Numbered from the stretch's first letter, positions 1 through 10,185 are shown. The stretch: DNA of 64,000 nt from JBAZOY01 sp041648505 (GCA_041648505.1 JBAZOY010000003.1:30667-94666), one strand, 5' to 3'. The notes: generated by a model not told the origin, from the sequence alone. Numbers and translations are program-made.

Positions 1-522
1 CCGACAGATAAAATCATCCTTTCGGGGAGTATTGGGGAACATGAAGTCTCGGTACTTTTAGCCCGGGATGAATTACCTTTCCACTCCGATATTGTAAGTG
101 ATCTGGCCCCCTTAAACCTGCTTGTCTCTGAGATACTCAATGTAGATGGTATAAAATTTATCAGGGATCCTACCAGGGGTGGACTGGCTACCACCTTAAA
201 CGAGATTGCCGAAGGAAGGAATATAGGGATCATCGTAGAAGAGGAGAAGATAAAGATTTCAGAGGAGGTGAAGGCGGTTTGTGAACTCTTGGGACTTGAC
301 CCTTTTTGTCTCGCTAATGAGGGAAAGATGGTGGTAGTGGTAAAAAGTGATTGTGCTGATGAGGTGGTAAGAAGGATGAGAAAAAATCCCCTTGGGAGGG
401 AAAGTGAGATTATAGGCGAGGTGGTAGGGGAATTAAACGGCAGAGTATGCCTCAAGACGAGGGTTGGTGGTACAAGAATTCTGGATATGCTTACAGGGTA
501 CCAACTACCGAGGATATGTTGA
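1..522 (+). CDS. hypE: HypE, NiFe-hydrogenase maturation protein (3' part)
   Basis: Carbamoyl dehydratase of NiFe-hydrogenase maturation; it turns a carbamoyl group delivered by HypF into the thiocyanate that gives the cyanide ligands of the active-site iron. The frame is open from the first base, so the gene starts upstream of the window. Visible family marks are RDPTRGGLATTLNE in the AIRS-type C-terminal domain, FCLANEG, and the extreme C-terminus LPRIC, whose terminal cysteine is the residue that carries the cyano group. About 173 codons are present, roughly half of a normal HypE. The stop is 33 bp before a receiver-domain gene. Identification is firm; only the 5' end is missing. Confidence 0.95.
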   Translation, partial: PTDKIILSGSIGEHEVSVLLARDELPFHSDIVSDLAPLNLLVSEILNVDGIKFIRDPTRGGLATTLNEIAEGRNIGIIVEEEKIKISEEVKAVCELLGLDPFCLANEGKMVVVVKSDCADEVVRRMRKNPLGRESEIIGEVVGELNGRVCLKTRVGGTRILDMLTGYQLPRIC

Positions 523-554
523 TCCAAAATAACGTTAGCAAGGGAGGTGTTAGA

Positions 555-965
555 ATGGAAGGCGCCAAGATTCTGGTTATAGATGATGATCCTGATATTG
601 TAGAGGTTCTGAAGATAACCCTGGAGGCTAATTCCTACAGGGTTATTACGGCAAACAATGGCAAGGAGGGGCTGGCAAAGGTTAAAGAGACAAGGCCTGA
701 CCTGATCATTCTCGATGTGATGATGGATACCATAACAGAGGGGTTTCAGACCTCCTATCAGCTTCGCAGTCCGGATCCTAAATCTGAGTATACGGAGTAT
801 GCAAAGATACCGATACTGATGCTCACCGGAGTTGGAGAAAAGATGAGGATGAAGTTTTCTCCACAAACAGATGTCGAATATCTTCCGGTAGACGATTTTA
901 TGGAAAAGCCGATACAAACTCCAATTCTGCTGGAGAAGGTGAGAAAGCTCCTCCAGGACAGGTAG
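555..965 (+). CDS. Single-domain response regulator
   Basis: CheY-like receiver of 136 residues with no output domain. The acidic pair is in ILVIDDDPD, the phospho-acceptor Asp in LIILDVMMDTITEG, and the conserved Lys in FMEKP. The start at 555 follows GGGAGGTG with good spacing; an upstream in-frame start at 447 lies inside hypE and is not credible. The insert after the phospho-acceptor strand is longer than in ordinary CheY, as in a known receiver subclass. It lies between hypE and a membrane histidine kinase gene that begins 17 bp later, so it is probably the partner of that kinase. The target is unknown. Confidence 0.9.
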   Translation: MEGAKILVIDDDPDIVEVLKITLEANSYRVITANNGKEGLAKVKETRPDLIILDVMMDTITEGFQTSYQLRSPDPKSEYTEYAKIPILMLTGVGEKMRMKFSPQTDVEYLPVDDFMEKPIQTPILLEKVRKLLQDR

Positions 966-981
966 CAGGATTTCTTTAAAT

Positions 982-2832
982 ATGGGCCAGAACAATTTCC
1001 CCTTACTCCCGGTAGAGGAGGAACTAAAAGAACGGATATCATGGCTTGTCAGATTAAGATGGGTCGCCCTTGCCGGTATATTGGTTTCCGTTTGGCTTAC
1101 CAGTTACTTCGTGCCCCTTCCGAAAAAGGAGATATATCTGATATGCCTTGGTATCTTTCTCTACAATGCCCTTTTCTTTTTTTACCTCAGAAAAATAGAA
1201 AAGGTTAACTCGTCGTATATTGCCTTTTCTCGCTTTGCCACCATTCAGATATTAACAGACTGGGGCGCCCTTACCCTTTTGATTCATTATACGGGAGGGA
1301 TAGAAAGCCCCGTAATTCTCTATTTTTTCTTCCATGTGCTTATCTCCTTCGTTCTGTTACCACCAGGAATCTTTTATATCCAGACCACTATAGCGGTGTT
1401 TTTGTTGGGAGGTGTGGCTATCCTTGAATATAATGGAATCATCGGGCATATCACCTTAAGGGGGTTCATCACCCATTCTAATTACCGGAACCCGTTTTAT
1501 GTTTCAGGTCTTCTCTTCTTTTTTGCTACCGCACTCTACGTGTCTACGTATCTTTCCACATCGATCATGAAAAGGTTACGGGGCAGGGACGGGGAATTGA
1601 TCGCCCTGCAAAATAACTTAAAAAATGCCTACCGACGGATGCAAATCCTCTATAACCTGAGTAAAAATATCTCCTCATCCTTGGATCTAAAAAAGGTTTT
1701 GAAGATACTTGTCAAAAATGCCACGGAGGTAATGAATGCCAAAGGATGTTCGGTGAGACTCTGGGATAAAACCCATAGCATATTGCAGTTGGGTGCTGCT
1801 TACGGCCTAAGTAAGGAGTATTTACAGAAGGGCCCGGTAGATGCCGACAAGAGTCTTACTGAGGCCCTTAAAGGCAAGCCGGTTTCTATTCCAGATGTGA
1901 CCAGGGATGCCCGAGTTCAGTACCATGAGGAGGCAAAGAGAGAGGGAATAGCCTCAATGCTTGGCGTTCCTCTTATTTTCAAGGATGAAATTATCGGGAC
2001 ATTGAGGATCCACATGGCCAAAACCCATGATTTCAGCGAAGAATAAAAGGAATTTGTCTCTGCCATTGCCAGCGCCGTGAGTATTGCCATTGCGAATGCC
2101 ATGGCCTATAAAAAACTATTGGAGTTTGATGAGACAAGGTCGAGGTTTATGATGATTGTGGCCCATGAAATGAGAGCTCCGGTTACGGCTATCCAGGGCA
2201 TATTGAGAACCGTCCTTGATGGCTATCTGGGAGAATTGCCCCCGAAACAGAGAGAACTTCTCGGCCGGGCCGAAGTACGAACCCATTCCTTCCTTGCCCT
2301 GATAAACGACCTCCTTGACTTAGGGGCTGGTGAGATAGAGGAGGCGGGGGGTGAGTTGTTAACCATGACTTCCATAGGCGAGGCACTGAGAAAGGTTATC
2401 GGACTTTCAGAGGTAACGTCTAGGGAGAAAAATATAAGCGTTGAGCTTGAATTACCAGAGACATCTCTCGTAATCAGAGAAGTGGAGGGTGATATGGAAA
2501 AGCTTTTCACTAATTTGATAGGAAATGCGATTAAATATACCCTTCCCGGCGGTAAGGTCTGGGTGAGAATCGAAATAGAGGATAAATCAGTGAAGATCGT
2601 GTTGTCTGATACGGGAATCGGCATCTCCTCCGACGATCTTCCCCACGTATTTGAAGAATTCTACCGGGCAAAAAATGCCAAGTCGCTGGTAATAGATGGA
2701 ACCGGCCTTGGTCTTACTATAGTAAAACAGATTGTTGATCGTTATAATGGTAGGATTTATGTGGATAGTAAAACCAACGAGGGAACAACAGTTACCATTA
2801 TCCTTCCTAAAGACAAGGTTAAGATAAGGTAG
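982..2832 (+). pseudogene. Membrane GAF histidine kinase interrupted by in-frame stop
   Basis: One continuous reading frame for a sensor histidine kinase of about 616 codons, broken by a single TAA at 2044-2046. The first part (982-2046) has about five or six hydrophobic segments up to residue 190, a short coiled coil and a GAF domain that stops near its end at HDFSEE. After the stop the same frame continues with the last GAF helix, an H-box AHEMRAPV, an N-box and the G-boxes DTGIGIS and GTGLGLTI. A GTG at 2077 could restart translation and would give a soluble 251-residue kinase core. No base shift is needed, only the one stop. It is a recent nonsense mutation, a sequencing error, or a true split gene. 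Confidence 0.8.
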
Positions 2833-2902
2833 CAGTCAACTATTACGTAACCTTTGTCCTTTTTGCCTTGACATCTTTACCCGCCCGTAATACTTCTTTC
2901 AA

Positions 2903-5563
2903 ATGAAAAATCTTATTTTGTGCCTCGTATTTATTCTGTTACCCACGGGAGCCTTTGCCCTGGGAGAAAAGACACTGATCTTTGGGGGCAGTAGTGGTTT
3001 TGCCCCTTACGAATACCTTGATTCCTCCGGTAAACCCAAAGGGTTTAATGTAGAATTGGTGCAGGCAATGGCCAGAAGCAAGGGGTGGAATATTGAGATA
3101 AGACTTATGGATTGGCCGTCTGCGATAAATGCTCTTCGGAAAGGAGAGATTGATGCCCTGTTGGGGATGCTGTATAGTGAGGAACGCGATAAGGAATTCG
3201 ATTTTTCTGATCCCCATTCCACAGTTGAATTGTCCATTTTTACACGTAACGATGGCCCCTCTTTATCTACACCGGATAGTTTAAAGGGCAAGAGAATTGC
3301 CGTATATGATAGAGGGATAGCCATAGAAATCCTGAAGGACAGGAAAAATATTAACCCGGTAGCCATGAAAAATGTGGCGGGTATTTTCCCCGCCCTTAAA
3401 AGAGGGGAGGTAGATGCGGTTCTTTGTCCCAGGTTAATGGGTCTGTACTGGATTCGAAAATCGAATATCTCCGGTTTAAAATCACACGATGGTCTGTTTT
3501 TTTTGCGTCAGGCTTGTTTTGCGGTACGAGAAAGGGATACAAAACTCCTCAAGGAGATAAACGATGCCCTGGAAGGACTCAAACGATCTGGTCAGTACTT
3601 TCAAATCGGCGGCCTCCTCTTTGAAAGTATGGGGAAAAAGGCCCGAGTTGACCTGTTTCACCTCTTAGCGCCCCTTCCCGTAGTTGTCCTTCTCCTTTTT
3701 ATTATTCTCAGTATTTTTAAGGGACGAAAGAGCATCCAGTTCAAGTTGACACTCTCTTTCCTCTTTATCAGCGTAGTCCCCCTTTTGGGGATAGGGGCAC
3801 TTACATACTTTGACGAAAGGCACATCATTATAGATAAGGTAGAAAAGCATCTTGGATCTATTGTTGAACTACAGACTGCTCTTGTGAGCAAGTGGCTGGA
3901 TCAGGCGATCCTTGATTGCCGGTTTCTTGCCCGGGATCAAATCCTTATCGAATCACTCAACGGCAATCCAAAAGGTGAGTATGGTAATATCCGCCGTTAT
4001 CTTAGAGGTCTTGTTGAAGGCTGGGGATATGGAGAGGCCCTTGTGATCAGTCCGGCAGGAAAGGTACTCTTTTCAACCTCTCCCATGTACGAAGGTATTG
4101 ACATAGCCAAAAACACACACTTCCGAGGGGCTATGTCCCTTCCGGCAGGAGAGGTATATATTAAAGACATCTACTATTCGGTGCGGACGAAAACCCTGAG
4201 CATGGCCTTTTCCACCAGAATCCATATTCCTGACGGTAAATCGGACCGGACAATCGGTGTGCTTGTTCTAAGGGTTGTAGTGGACAGGGCTCTATACCCG
4301 CTGATCCATGGCTGGCAGGGAATGGGAAGCTCTGGTGAGACTATTCTGGCACGAAGAGACGGGGAAAGGATACTTTTCTTGAACAACACCAGGCATTTCC
4401 CGGATACCGCCTTGAAACTTGCCCTTCCCGTCCAACCATTCACAAAGCAGGTAGAAATTGCGCTGAAGGGGATTAAAGGAGAAAGAGGCGTGGCAGAAGT
4501 GGTTGACTACCGGGGAATCCCTGTGTTAGCTGCCTATTCCCCTGTTTCGCGCACCCAATGGGTATTGATTACCAAACAGGACAGTCGTGAGGCTATTTCC
4601 GAGATCAATCGCCTGGTTCAGAGAAACTATTTTATCTTCATGGCCTTTTTACTGATCATCTCCGCCTTTGCCTTCCTGATCTCGCGTTCTATTACCAGAT
4701 CAATAAGGATTCTCGAAGGAATGACCCGCAAGGTAACAGAGGGAATCCTTGATGTGGAACCGCCGAAGGTGAGACAGACAGATGAAATAGGACGTCTTAC
4801 GGAATCATTTAAAGTAATGACCCGTTCTCTAAGGGAGCGATTTACCAGATCCGAAAAGCTATCCGCTCTCGGAAAACTCTCTGCGGGTCTCGCCCACGAG
4901 ATCCGCACCCCTCTTACCTCGATAAGGGTTACTATCCAGTCTCTGGAGAAACAACTAGAGCTTGATGAGGATCAAAGGGAAGATTTTGTCCTTGTGAAAA
5001 GGGAGGTTGACCGTATCAACGAAAATATCACCAGATTTCTTGATTTTGCCCGGCCGACCACGCCTGCTTTTAAGTCCTTTGATCTTAACAGACTGTTGAG
5101 GGAAACCTTAAATCTAATCCAGCCTAAGATAAAGACAAAGAAGGCCGATATTCACTTCCACTATGACAGTGAAGCCCTGGAAATTAAAGGAGACGAAAGA
5201 CTCCTGCGACAGGTTTTTCTGAATCTTATCCTTAATGCACTGGAGGCAATACCCGAAGGGGGGATGGTTACCATCTCCAGCGGGAGTCTAGAAAAGTTGG
5301 AAGGGGAATTTGGGACAGAGGGGAAATTTTCTCTGCCGGAGAAAGATCGGCGCTTTGTTGAAGTCTCAATTACCGATAACGGGGGAGGAATCACATCAAA
5401 AGATATATCTTACATTTTTGATCCTTTCTTTACCACCAAGGAATCGGGTACAGGTCTGGGACTTTCCATAGCATTTTCCATTGTAGAAGGACATCATGGC
5501 TGGATAGAGGTGAACAGCCAGCCGGATATTAGCACTACCTTTAAGGTGATCATACCTGGTTAA
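2903..5563 (+). CDS. Histidine kinase with periplasmic solute-binding and Cache-type sensors
   Basis: Sensor kinase of 886 residues. It starts with a signal peptide (residues 1-19), then a family-3 solute-binding domain (about 20-245, with GFNVELVQAMA and IDALLGML typical of amino-acid-binding proteins). A membrane segment near 255-275, another near 283-303, a periplasmic Cache-like domain (about 305-570), a third membrane segment near 575-597 and a HAMP linker follow. The kinase core has the H-box LAHEIRTPLTS (His665), an N-box LNLILNALEAIPEGG and G-boxes ending GTGLGLSI. Two different extracytoplasmic sensor modules in one chain is unusual. The stop is 14 bp before an NtrC-type regulator, its likely partner. 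The ligand cannot be read from the sequence. Confidence 0.9.
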   Translation: MKNLILCLVFILLPTGAFALGEKTLIFGGSSGFAPYEYLDSSGKPKGFNVELVQAMARSKGWNIEIRLMDWPSAINALRKGEIDALLGMLYSEERDKEFDFSDPHSTVELSIFTRNDGPSLSTPDSLKGKRIAVYDRGIAIEILKDRKNINPVAMKNVAGIFPALKRGEVDAVLCPRLMGLYWIRKSNISGLKSHDGLFFLRQACFAVRERDTKLLKEINDALEGLKRSGQYFQIGGLLFESMGKKARVDLFHLLAPLPVVVLLLFIILSIFKGRKSIQFKLTLSFLFISVVPLLGIGALTYFDERHIIIDKVEKHLGSIVELQTALVSKWLDQAILDCRFLARDQILIESLNGNPKGEYGNIRRYLRGLVEGWGYGEALVISPAGKVLFSTSPMYEGIDIAKNTHFRGAMSLPAGEVYIKDIYYSVRTKTLSMAFSTRIHIPDGKSDRTIGVLVLRVVVDRALYPLIHGWQGMGSSGETILARRDGERILFLNNTRHFPDTALKLALPVQPFTKQVEIALKGIKGERGVAEVVDYRGIPVLAAYSPVSRTQWVLITKQDSREAISEINRLVQRNYFIFMAFLLIISAFAFLISRSITRSIRILEGMTRKVTEGILDVEPPKVRQTDEIGRLTESFKVMTRSLRERFTRSEKLSALGKLSAGLAHEIRTPLTSIRVTIQSLEKQLELDEDQREDFVLVKREVDRINENITRFLDFARPTTPAFKSFDLNRLLRETLNLIQPKIKTKKADIHFHYDSEALEIKGDERLLRQVFLNLILNALEAIPEGGMVTISSGSLEKLEGEFGTEGKFSLPEKDRRFVEVSITDNGGGITSKDISYIFDPFFTTKESGTGLGLSIAFSIVEGHHGWIEVNSQPDISTTFKVIIPG

Positions 5564-5577
5564 GGGGGCAAGAGAAG

Positions 5578-6993
5578 ATGAAGAAAGTCTTGATAGTTGA
5601 GGACGATCCAGTCCTTGCCAAATCTTTGAGGAAGGCCCTCGGTAGATCCGGTTATGATGTACAGACCTGCGAGAGGGGGCGGGAGTCCCTGAAAAGGGTT
5701 GAGGAAGATGATGTGAAACTGGTTCTCCTCGATAACAAACTGCCGGACATTACAGGTCTGGAAATCCTTAAACAGATCAGAGAGAATCAGATCAATCTTC
5801 CCGTAATTATGATGACCGGTTTCGGCACAGAGGAAACTGCTATCCAGGCTATGAAATATGGGGCTTATGATTATATTGTCAAGCCTTTTGATATAGATGA
5901 TCTCGAAAGAATCATTGCCAGAGGGATAGAGGACAGCCGTCTTATGGATGAAACGGCTTTTTATCCCTTTCCGGGGGATATTGACCTGGCTGCGGGGAGA
6001 ATCATTGGAAGCAGTAGAAAAATGCAGGATGTCTACAAGATGATCGGCCAGGTGGCAGAGACTAATATTACCGTTCTTATAAGAGGAGAATCGGGTACGG
6101 GTAAGGAACTGGTAGCGCGGGCCATTTATCACCACAGTCGCAGAAAGGATAAGCCGTTTCTTGCCGTCAACTGCGCGGCAATCCCAGAGACCCTTCTGGA
6201 AAGTGAGCTTTTTGGATATGAAAAAGGCGCTTTTACCGGGGCAATGAAGAAAAGGATCGGTAAATTTGAGCAATGTCATGAGGGTACAATCTTTCTCGAC
6301 GAGATCGGAGATATGTCCCTGGCCACCCAGGCCAAGGTCCTCCGTGTTCTGCAAGACGGAGAATTTGAACGGATAGGGGGAGAGGAGAAAGTTGTCACAG
6401 ACGTGAGGATTATAGCAGCGACCAATAAACCCCTTGAGGAATATATGAGGCAGGGTTTCTTCCGGGACGATCTTTACTATCGCCTAGAGACTGTTACCAT
6501 TACCATTCCCCCTCTGCGGGAAAGGCCCGAGGATATCCATGAGCTTGCGGAGTATTTTTTTCAGTATTTCAGGAAAAACATGGATTCTCATGTGAGGATA
6601 TTTAGCCCTGCAGTGATAACCAGACTTCATGCTTATCACTGGCCGGGAAACGTCAGGGAACTTATCAATACAATCACGAGAGCGCTTGTCCTCGCTACGG
6701 GTGATGTGCTTACTGTTGATCATCTCTCCCTAAGTGACAGTGGGAGGGCTATCCCTGTGGCATCGAATGGAACTGGGGGGGAGAGATCCATTAAAGAGGA
6801 GATACTCGGAGCTATCCAGGAAGCCCTTCTCGCCCCGGAGCAAAACCTCTACGCACGGGTAATAGAGGAAGTAGATAAGATACTTATCGGCAGCCTGCTT
6901 AAGGAAATGAATGGAAACCAGGTTCAGGTGGCCAAAGTTTTAGGTATCAGCCGGAACACACTGCGCCAAAAGATAAAGCAATTAGCTCTTTAG
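5578..6993 (+). CDS. Sigma-54-dependent response regulator (NtrC family)
   Basis: 471 residues: receiver (1-120, phospho-acceptor in LVLLDNKLPD), AAA+ sigma-54 interaction domain (about 140-375) with Walker A GESGTGKE, the sigma-54 contact loop GAFTGA and Walker B TIFLDEIGD, then a Fis-type helix-turn-helix at the C-terminus (VAKVLGISRNTLRQKIKQL). It should activate sigma-54 promoters when phosphorylated by the kinase encoded immediately upstream. I found no convincing GG-N10-GC promoter in the 234 bp behind it, so its targets may lie elsewhere. Confidence 0.94.
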   Translation: MKKVLIVEDDPVLAKSLRKALGRSGYDVQTCERGRESLKRVEEDDVKLVLLDNKLPDITGLEILKQIRENQINLPVIMMTGFGTEETAIQAMKYGAYDYIVKPFDIDDLERIIARGIEDSRLMDETAFYPFPGDIDLAAGRIIGSSRKMQDVYKMIGQVAETNITVLIRGESGTGKELVARAIYHHSRRKDKPFLAVNCAAIPETLLESELFGYEKGAFTGAMKKRIGKFEQCHEGTIFLDEIGDMSLATQAKVLRVLQDGEFERIGGEEKVVTDVRIIAATNKPLEEYMRQGFFRDDLYYRLETVTITIPPLRERPEDIHELAEYFFQYFRKNMDSHVRIFSPAVITRLHAYHWPGNVRELINTITRALVLATGDVLTVDHLSLSDSGRAIPVASNGTGGERSIKEEILGAIQEALLAPEQNLYARVIEEVDKILIGSLLKEMNGNQVQVAKVLGISRNTLRQKIKQLAL

Positions 6994-7227
6994 ATTGTTC
7001 AATATGTTACCACTCCTGATTATTTTCCGCACAGGATACGCCAATAGAATTTAAAACTCAGATTATAAAACACCCCATAATTCACGATTCACGATTTACT
7101 GTCTACGATTCTTGATTTCTTACTTATTCGGTATATTATTTGCTTAACAATATCGCGTGTAATAGTCCGAAGTCTAATTGAACTCCGACGACTTATAATT
7201 TCCTTCTTCCCTTTTGGGTTGTGTTAA

Positions 7228-7620
7228 ATGAATATTCCAGAAATTCTGATTGCTGATGATGATCCTGTAATCCTTCATACCTTGAGCAAATTTTTCTTCA
7301 GAGAGGGTTATCGGATCATTTCAGCCCATAATGGCCAGGAGGCCCTCTCAATTTTAGAGGAGAAGGGACCTGACCTGCTTATCCTTGATGCCAGAATGCC
7401 CTTAAAATCAGGGGTTGAAGTGGTTAAGGAGATGGCTGCCAAGGGCTTAACGACCCCGGTGATAGTCATGACAGCCTATTCAAACTCCTTTCCCTTTTCG
7501 GATGTGGAGGTCTGGGGGGTAAGGGGATACTTTCAAAAACCTTTTGATGTGGAAGAAATGAACAGGCTGGTTAGAGAGATACTTTTTCCACCAAATGATA
7601 AGATAAACGGTGATTCATGA
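7228..7620 (+). CDS. Single-domain response regulator
   Basis: CheY-like receiver of 130 residues: acidic pocket in ILIADDDPV, phospho-acceptor in LLILDARMPLKSG, Thr in VIVMTAYS and Lys in YFQKPFD. There is no DNA-binding domain. The stop overlaps the start of the next kinase gene by 4 bp (ATGA), so the two are translationally coupled and very probably partners. It is the first gene of the 24 kb permease and signalling block; the 234 bp before it hold no gene and only short imperfect ACGATT repeats. Confidence 0.9.
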   Translation: MNIPEILIADDDPVILHTLSKFFFREGYRIISAHNGQEALSILEEKGPDLLILDARMPLKSGVEVVKEMAAKGLTTPVIVMTAYSNSFPFSDVEVWGVRGYFQKPFDVEEMNRLVREILFPPNDKINGDS

Positions 7621-9305
7621 AGAAAGAGAAACTGGAAGATGTACATCACTACCGGTCAATAACCAGAAACCTGCTTTTGACGGTAATCCTTGTTTCATTA
7701 GCTCCCTTGCTCATTGTCAGCGGAACAATCCTGTATCATTTTCATGTTTCGTACCGTCAAAAGGCAATTGCCCATTTGGAAGAGATGGTAGAGAAACACC
7801 GACAGAATATTGATAGTTTTTTAAATGAAAAACTCGCTGATATCAGGGTCATGGGAGAATCTTTCACCTTTGAGCAGTTGAGCAATGAATCTTTCCTGTG
7901 GCAAAGGTTATCCATACGTCAGAGGGAACATGGCGGCGTGTTTGTGGATATGGGTTTGGTGAATGACCAGGGGGTCCAGGTCGCGTATGCAGGAACATTT
8001 AAGTTAGGTCATGCCGTATATTCGGAGGCTGATTGGTTTAAAAAGGCCATGGCCAGCCAGTATTTTATCAGCGATGTCTTTTTAGGTCTCCGTGGGTTGC
8101 CACATTTTATCGTTGCCACCAAAGAGGATTGGCAGGGAAGGAGTTGGATATTAAGGGCTACTATTAATTTTGTTGCCTTTAATTCCCTGGTTGAAAACAT
8201 CCACATAGGTGAAACGGGAATGGCTTTTATTTTGAACAGGAAAGGCGAATTTCAGACAAACCCCCGGGCGGATGTGACCTTACATATGGATATCTATAAG
8301 GATCTCCTTACAAGAAACATAACTAAAGTAAGCGTTGTTGAGAAGGCCGACGGTTCAGGAGCGAAATTTATCTATCTTCTGGCGCCCCTCAAAAAGGGAG
8401 ACTGGATACTGGTTTATCAGCAGGATGCACGAGACGCCTTTTCTGTCGTGTATAAGACGCAAAAACTCGCACTAATTATCCTTTTGGTAGGTGGTCTTGG
8501 TATCGTTATTATGGCCTTTGTATTATCGAAGAGAATGGTCAATCGCATCATCCGTGCCGACCGGGAAAAGGAGATGATGAGCGAACAGGTCATTGAAGCC
8601 GGTAAAATGGCCTCCCTTGGAGAACTGGCCGCCGGTATAGCCCATGAAATCAACAACCCGGTAGCTATCATGGTTGAGGAAGCGGGATGGCTGGAGGATT
8701 TGTTAGGAGACGGAGAGATACAGCAAAGCGAAGTCACTGAAAATATTGAAGAATTTAAAAGGGCGTTACAGCAGATAAAGAACCAGGGGATAAGATGCAA
8801 GGGTATTACCCACAAACTGTTAAGTTTTGCCAGAAAAACAGATGCTGAGGTCCATGACGTGCAGTTGAATGACCTGATTACGGAGGTTGTAGGGATTTCT
8901 GAGCAGATGGCAAGATACAGTAATGTCAAGATACAAATGCATCTGGCAGGAGATTTGCCGACCGTAACTGTCTCACCATCAGAGATACAACAGGTTTTCC
9001 TAAATCTGATTAATAATTCCATCGACGCCATGGATAAGGATGGAGGTAGAATTGATATCACAAGCAGAGTTGATGGTAATTTTGTTGTTATTGATGTTGC
9101 CGATACGGGTCAGGGTATTCCCAAACTCATTCTCTCCCGGATATTCGATCCTTTTTTCACTACAAAGCCGGTAGGAAAAGGAACCGGCTTGGGGCTGTCC
9201 ATAGTCTACGGCATTGTTGAAAAAATGGGGGGGGAGATAAGCGTAAACAGCGCCGTGGGTATGGGTACCACTTTCCATATCCGTATCCCTCACCGTAAGT
9301 CTTAA
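7617..9305 (+). CDS. Cache-domain sensor histidine kinase
   Basis: 562 residues: membrane segment near 20-43, a periplasmic double-Cache-like domain (about 44-280), a second membrane segment near 282-305, and a kinase core with the H-box IAHEINNPVAI (His343), an N-box LNLINNSIDAM, and G-boxes DTGQGIP and GKGTGLGLSI. No HAMP domain is evident. It closely resembles the kinases at 10182 and 29456, including sensor-domain phrases such as ISDVFLG and HFI(I/V)A, so the three are paralogues likely to sense related small molecules. It overlaps the upstream receiver by 4 bp and is followed by two more receivers. Confidence 0.92.
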   Translation: MKKEKLEDVHHYRSITRNLLLTVILVSLAPLLIVSGTILYHFHVSYRQKAIAHLEEMVEKHRQNIDSFLNEKLADIRVMGESFTFEQLSNESFLWQRLSIRQREHGGVFVDMGLVNDQGVQVAYAGTFKLGHAVYSEADWFKKAMASQYFISDVFLGLRGLPHFIVATKEDWQGRSWILRATINFVAFNSLVENIHIGETGMAFILNRKGEFQTNPRADVTLHMDIYKDLLTRNITKVSVVEKADGSGAKFIYLLAPLKKGDWILVYQQDARDAFSVVYKTQKLALIILLVGGLGIVIMAFVLSKRMVNRIIRADREKEMMSEQVIEAGKMASLGELAAGIAHEINNPVAIMVEEAGWLEDLLGDGEIQQSEVTENIEEFKRALQQIKNQGIRCKGITHKLLSFARKTDAEVHDVQLNDLITEVVGISEQMARYSNVKIQMHLAGDLPTVTVSPSEIQQVFLNLINNSIDAMDKDGGRIDITSRVDGNFVVIDVADTGQGIPKLILSRIFDPFFTTKPVGKGTGLGLSIVYGIVEKMGGEISVNSAVGMGTTFHIRIPHRKS

Positions 9306-9356
9306 GCCAAAAGATTAAATGGTGACTGATAACTGCTGTTCCCCGGGGTAATGTAA

Positions 9357-9758
9357 ATGAATCAAGATGGGAAAAAAACGACAGATCGTATAAAAATTCT
9401 CCTTGTGGATGACGAGGAGGGGTATGTGAGTGTCCTTTCAAGAAGAATGGCAAAAAGAAACTTTGAAGTAACGCCTGCGCTAAGTGGGACGGAAGCAATA
9501 GAGGCTCTTCGCGGGCAGGATTTTCATGTAGCCATTCTGGATCTAAAAATGCAAGGTATGGATGGTATCGAGGTCTTAAAGATATTTAAAAAGATGTGTC
9601 CTTCTATGGAGGTGATAATGCTTACGGGCCACGGTTCCGAGCAAGCCGCCAAGGATGGCTTGTCTTTGGGGGCGTTTGCCTATCTCACCAAACCATGTGA
9701 CCTGGAGGATATTATCAGTAAGATTGGAAAAGCCTGTAGAAGAGCAGGAGGTGGGTGA
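9357..9758 (+). CDS. Single-domain response regulator
   Basis: Receiver domain of 133 residues with LLVDDEEGY, phospho-acceptor in AILDLKMQGMDG, and AYLTKPCDL carrying the conserved Lys. There is no output domain. Its stop at 9756-9758 is one base before the GTG start of the next receiver, and the two proteins are similar (KMQGMDGI and RMQGMDGI), so this is a tandem duplication. It probably takes phosphate from one of the flanking Cache kinases. Confidence 0.9.
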   Translation: MNQDGKKTTDRIKILLVDDEEGYVSVLSRRMAKRNFEVTPALSGTEAIEALRGQDFHVAILDLKMQGMDGIEVLKIFKKMCPSMEVIMLTGHGSEQAAKDGLSLGAFAYLTKPCDLEDIISKIGKACRRAGGG

Positions 9759-9759
9759 G

Positions 9760-10185
9760 GTGGATCAATTCAGCGTCCTTCTGGTGGATGACGAAAGAGA
9801 ATTTTTAGAGACATTAATTAAAAGGCTGCAAAAGCGAAAGTTACAGGTGACAGGTGCGGGTTGTGGTGAAGAAGCCCTCAGGATTATCAAAGAAACTCCA
9901 CCGGATGTGGTTGTTCTGGATGTAAGAATGCAGGGTATGGACGGCATACAGACACTGAGAGAGATCAAAAAAGTTTGTCCTATGGTGGAAGTGATTATGC
10001 TTACAGGACATGCCAGCCTGGAAGTCGCCGTGGAGGGTATGGAATTAGGGGCCTTTGATTATCTAATGAAACCGATGGATATTGACGAGTTGGTATATAA
10101 ACTTGAGGACGCCTATAAAAGAAAAACAATCCAGGAAAGAAAGATAAAACATCTGGAAGAGGAGAGGGAGAGGTCTTTAACATGA
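9760..10185 (+). CDS. Single-domain response regulator
   Basis: Receiver of 141 residues with a charged C-terminal helix (RKTIQERKIKHLEEERE). The start is taken as GTG at 9760, placed after AGGAGGTG at 9746-9753; the longer upstream reading overlaps the previous gene in another frame and is a shadow. The phospho-acceptor is in VVLDVRMQGMDG and the Lys in YLMKPMD. The stop overlaps the start of the kinase at 10182 by 4 bp, which implies translational coupling and a partner relation. Confidence 0.88.
   Translation: MDQFSVLLVDDEREFLETLIKRLQKRKLQVTGAGCGEEALRIIKETPPDVVVLDVRMQGMDGIQTLREIKKVCPMVEVIMLTGHASLEVAVEGMELGAFDYLMKPMDIDELVYKLEDAYKRKTIQERKIKHLEEERERSLT

Noticed and set aside
447..965. Longer start for the first receiver gene
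   Set aside because: The extra 36 codons lie in hypE in another frame and lack a ribosome site; the start at 555 has a good one.
2869..2895. TTGACA element before the two-sensor kinase as a sigma-70 promoter
   Set aside because: No convincing -10 hexamer is found at 16-18 bases; kept out of the feature list.
7069..7120. ACGATT repeats suggesting a binding-site array
   Set aside because: Only three or four imperfect copies with irregular spacing; low-complexity drift is enough to explain them.
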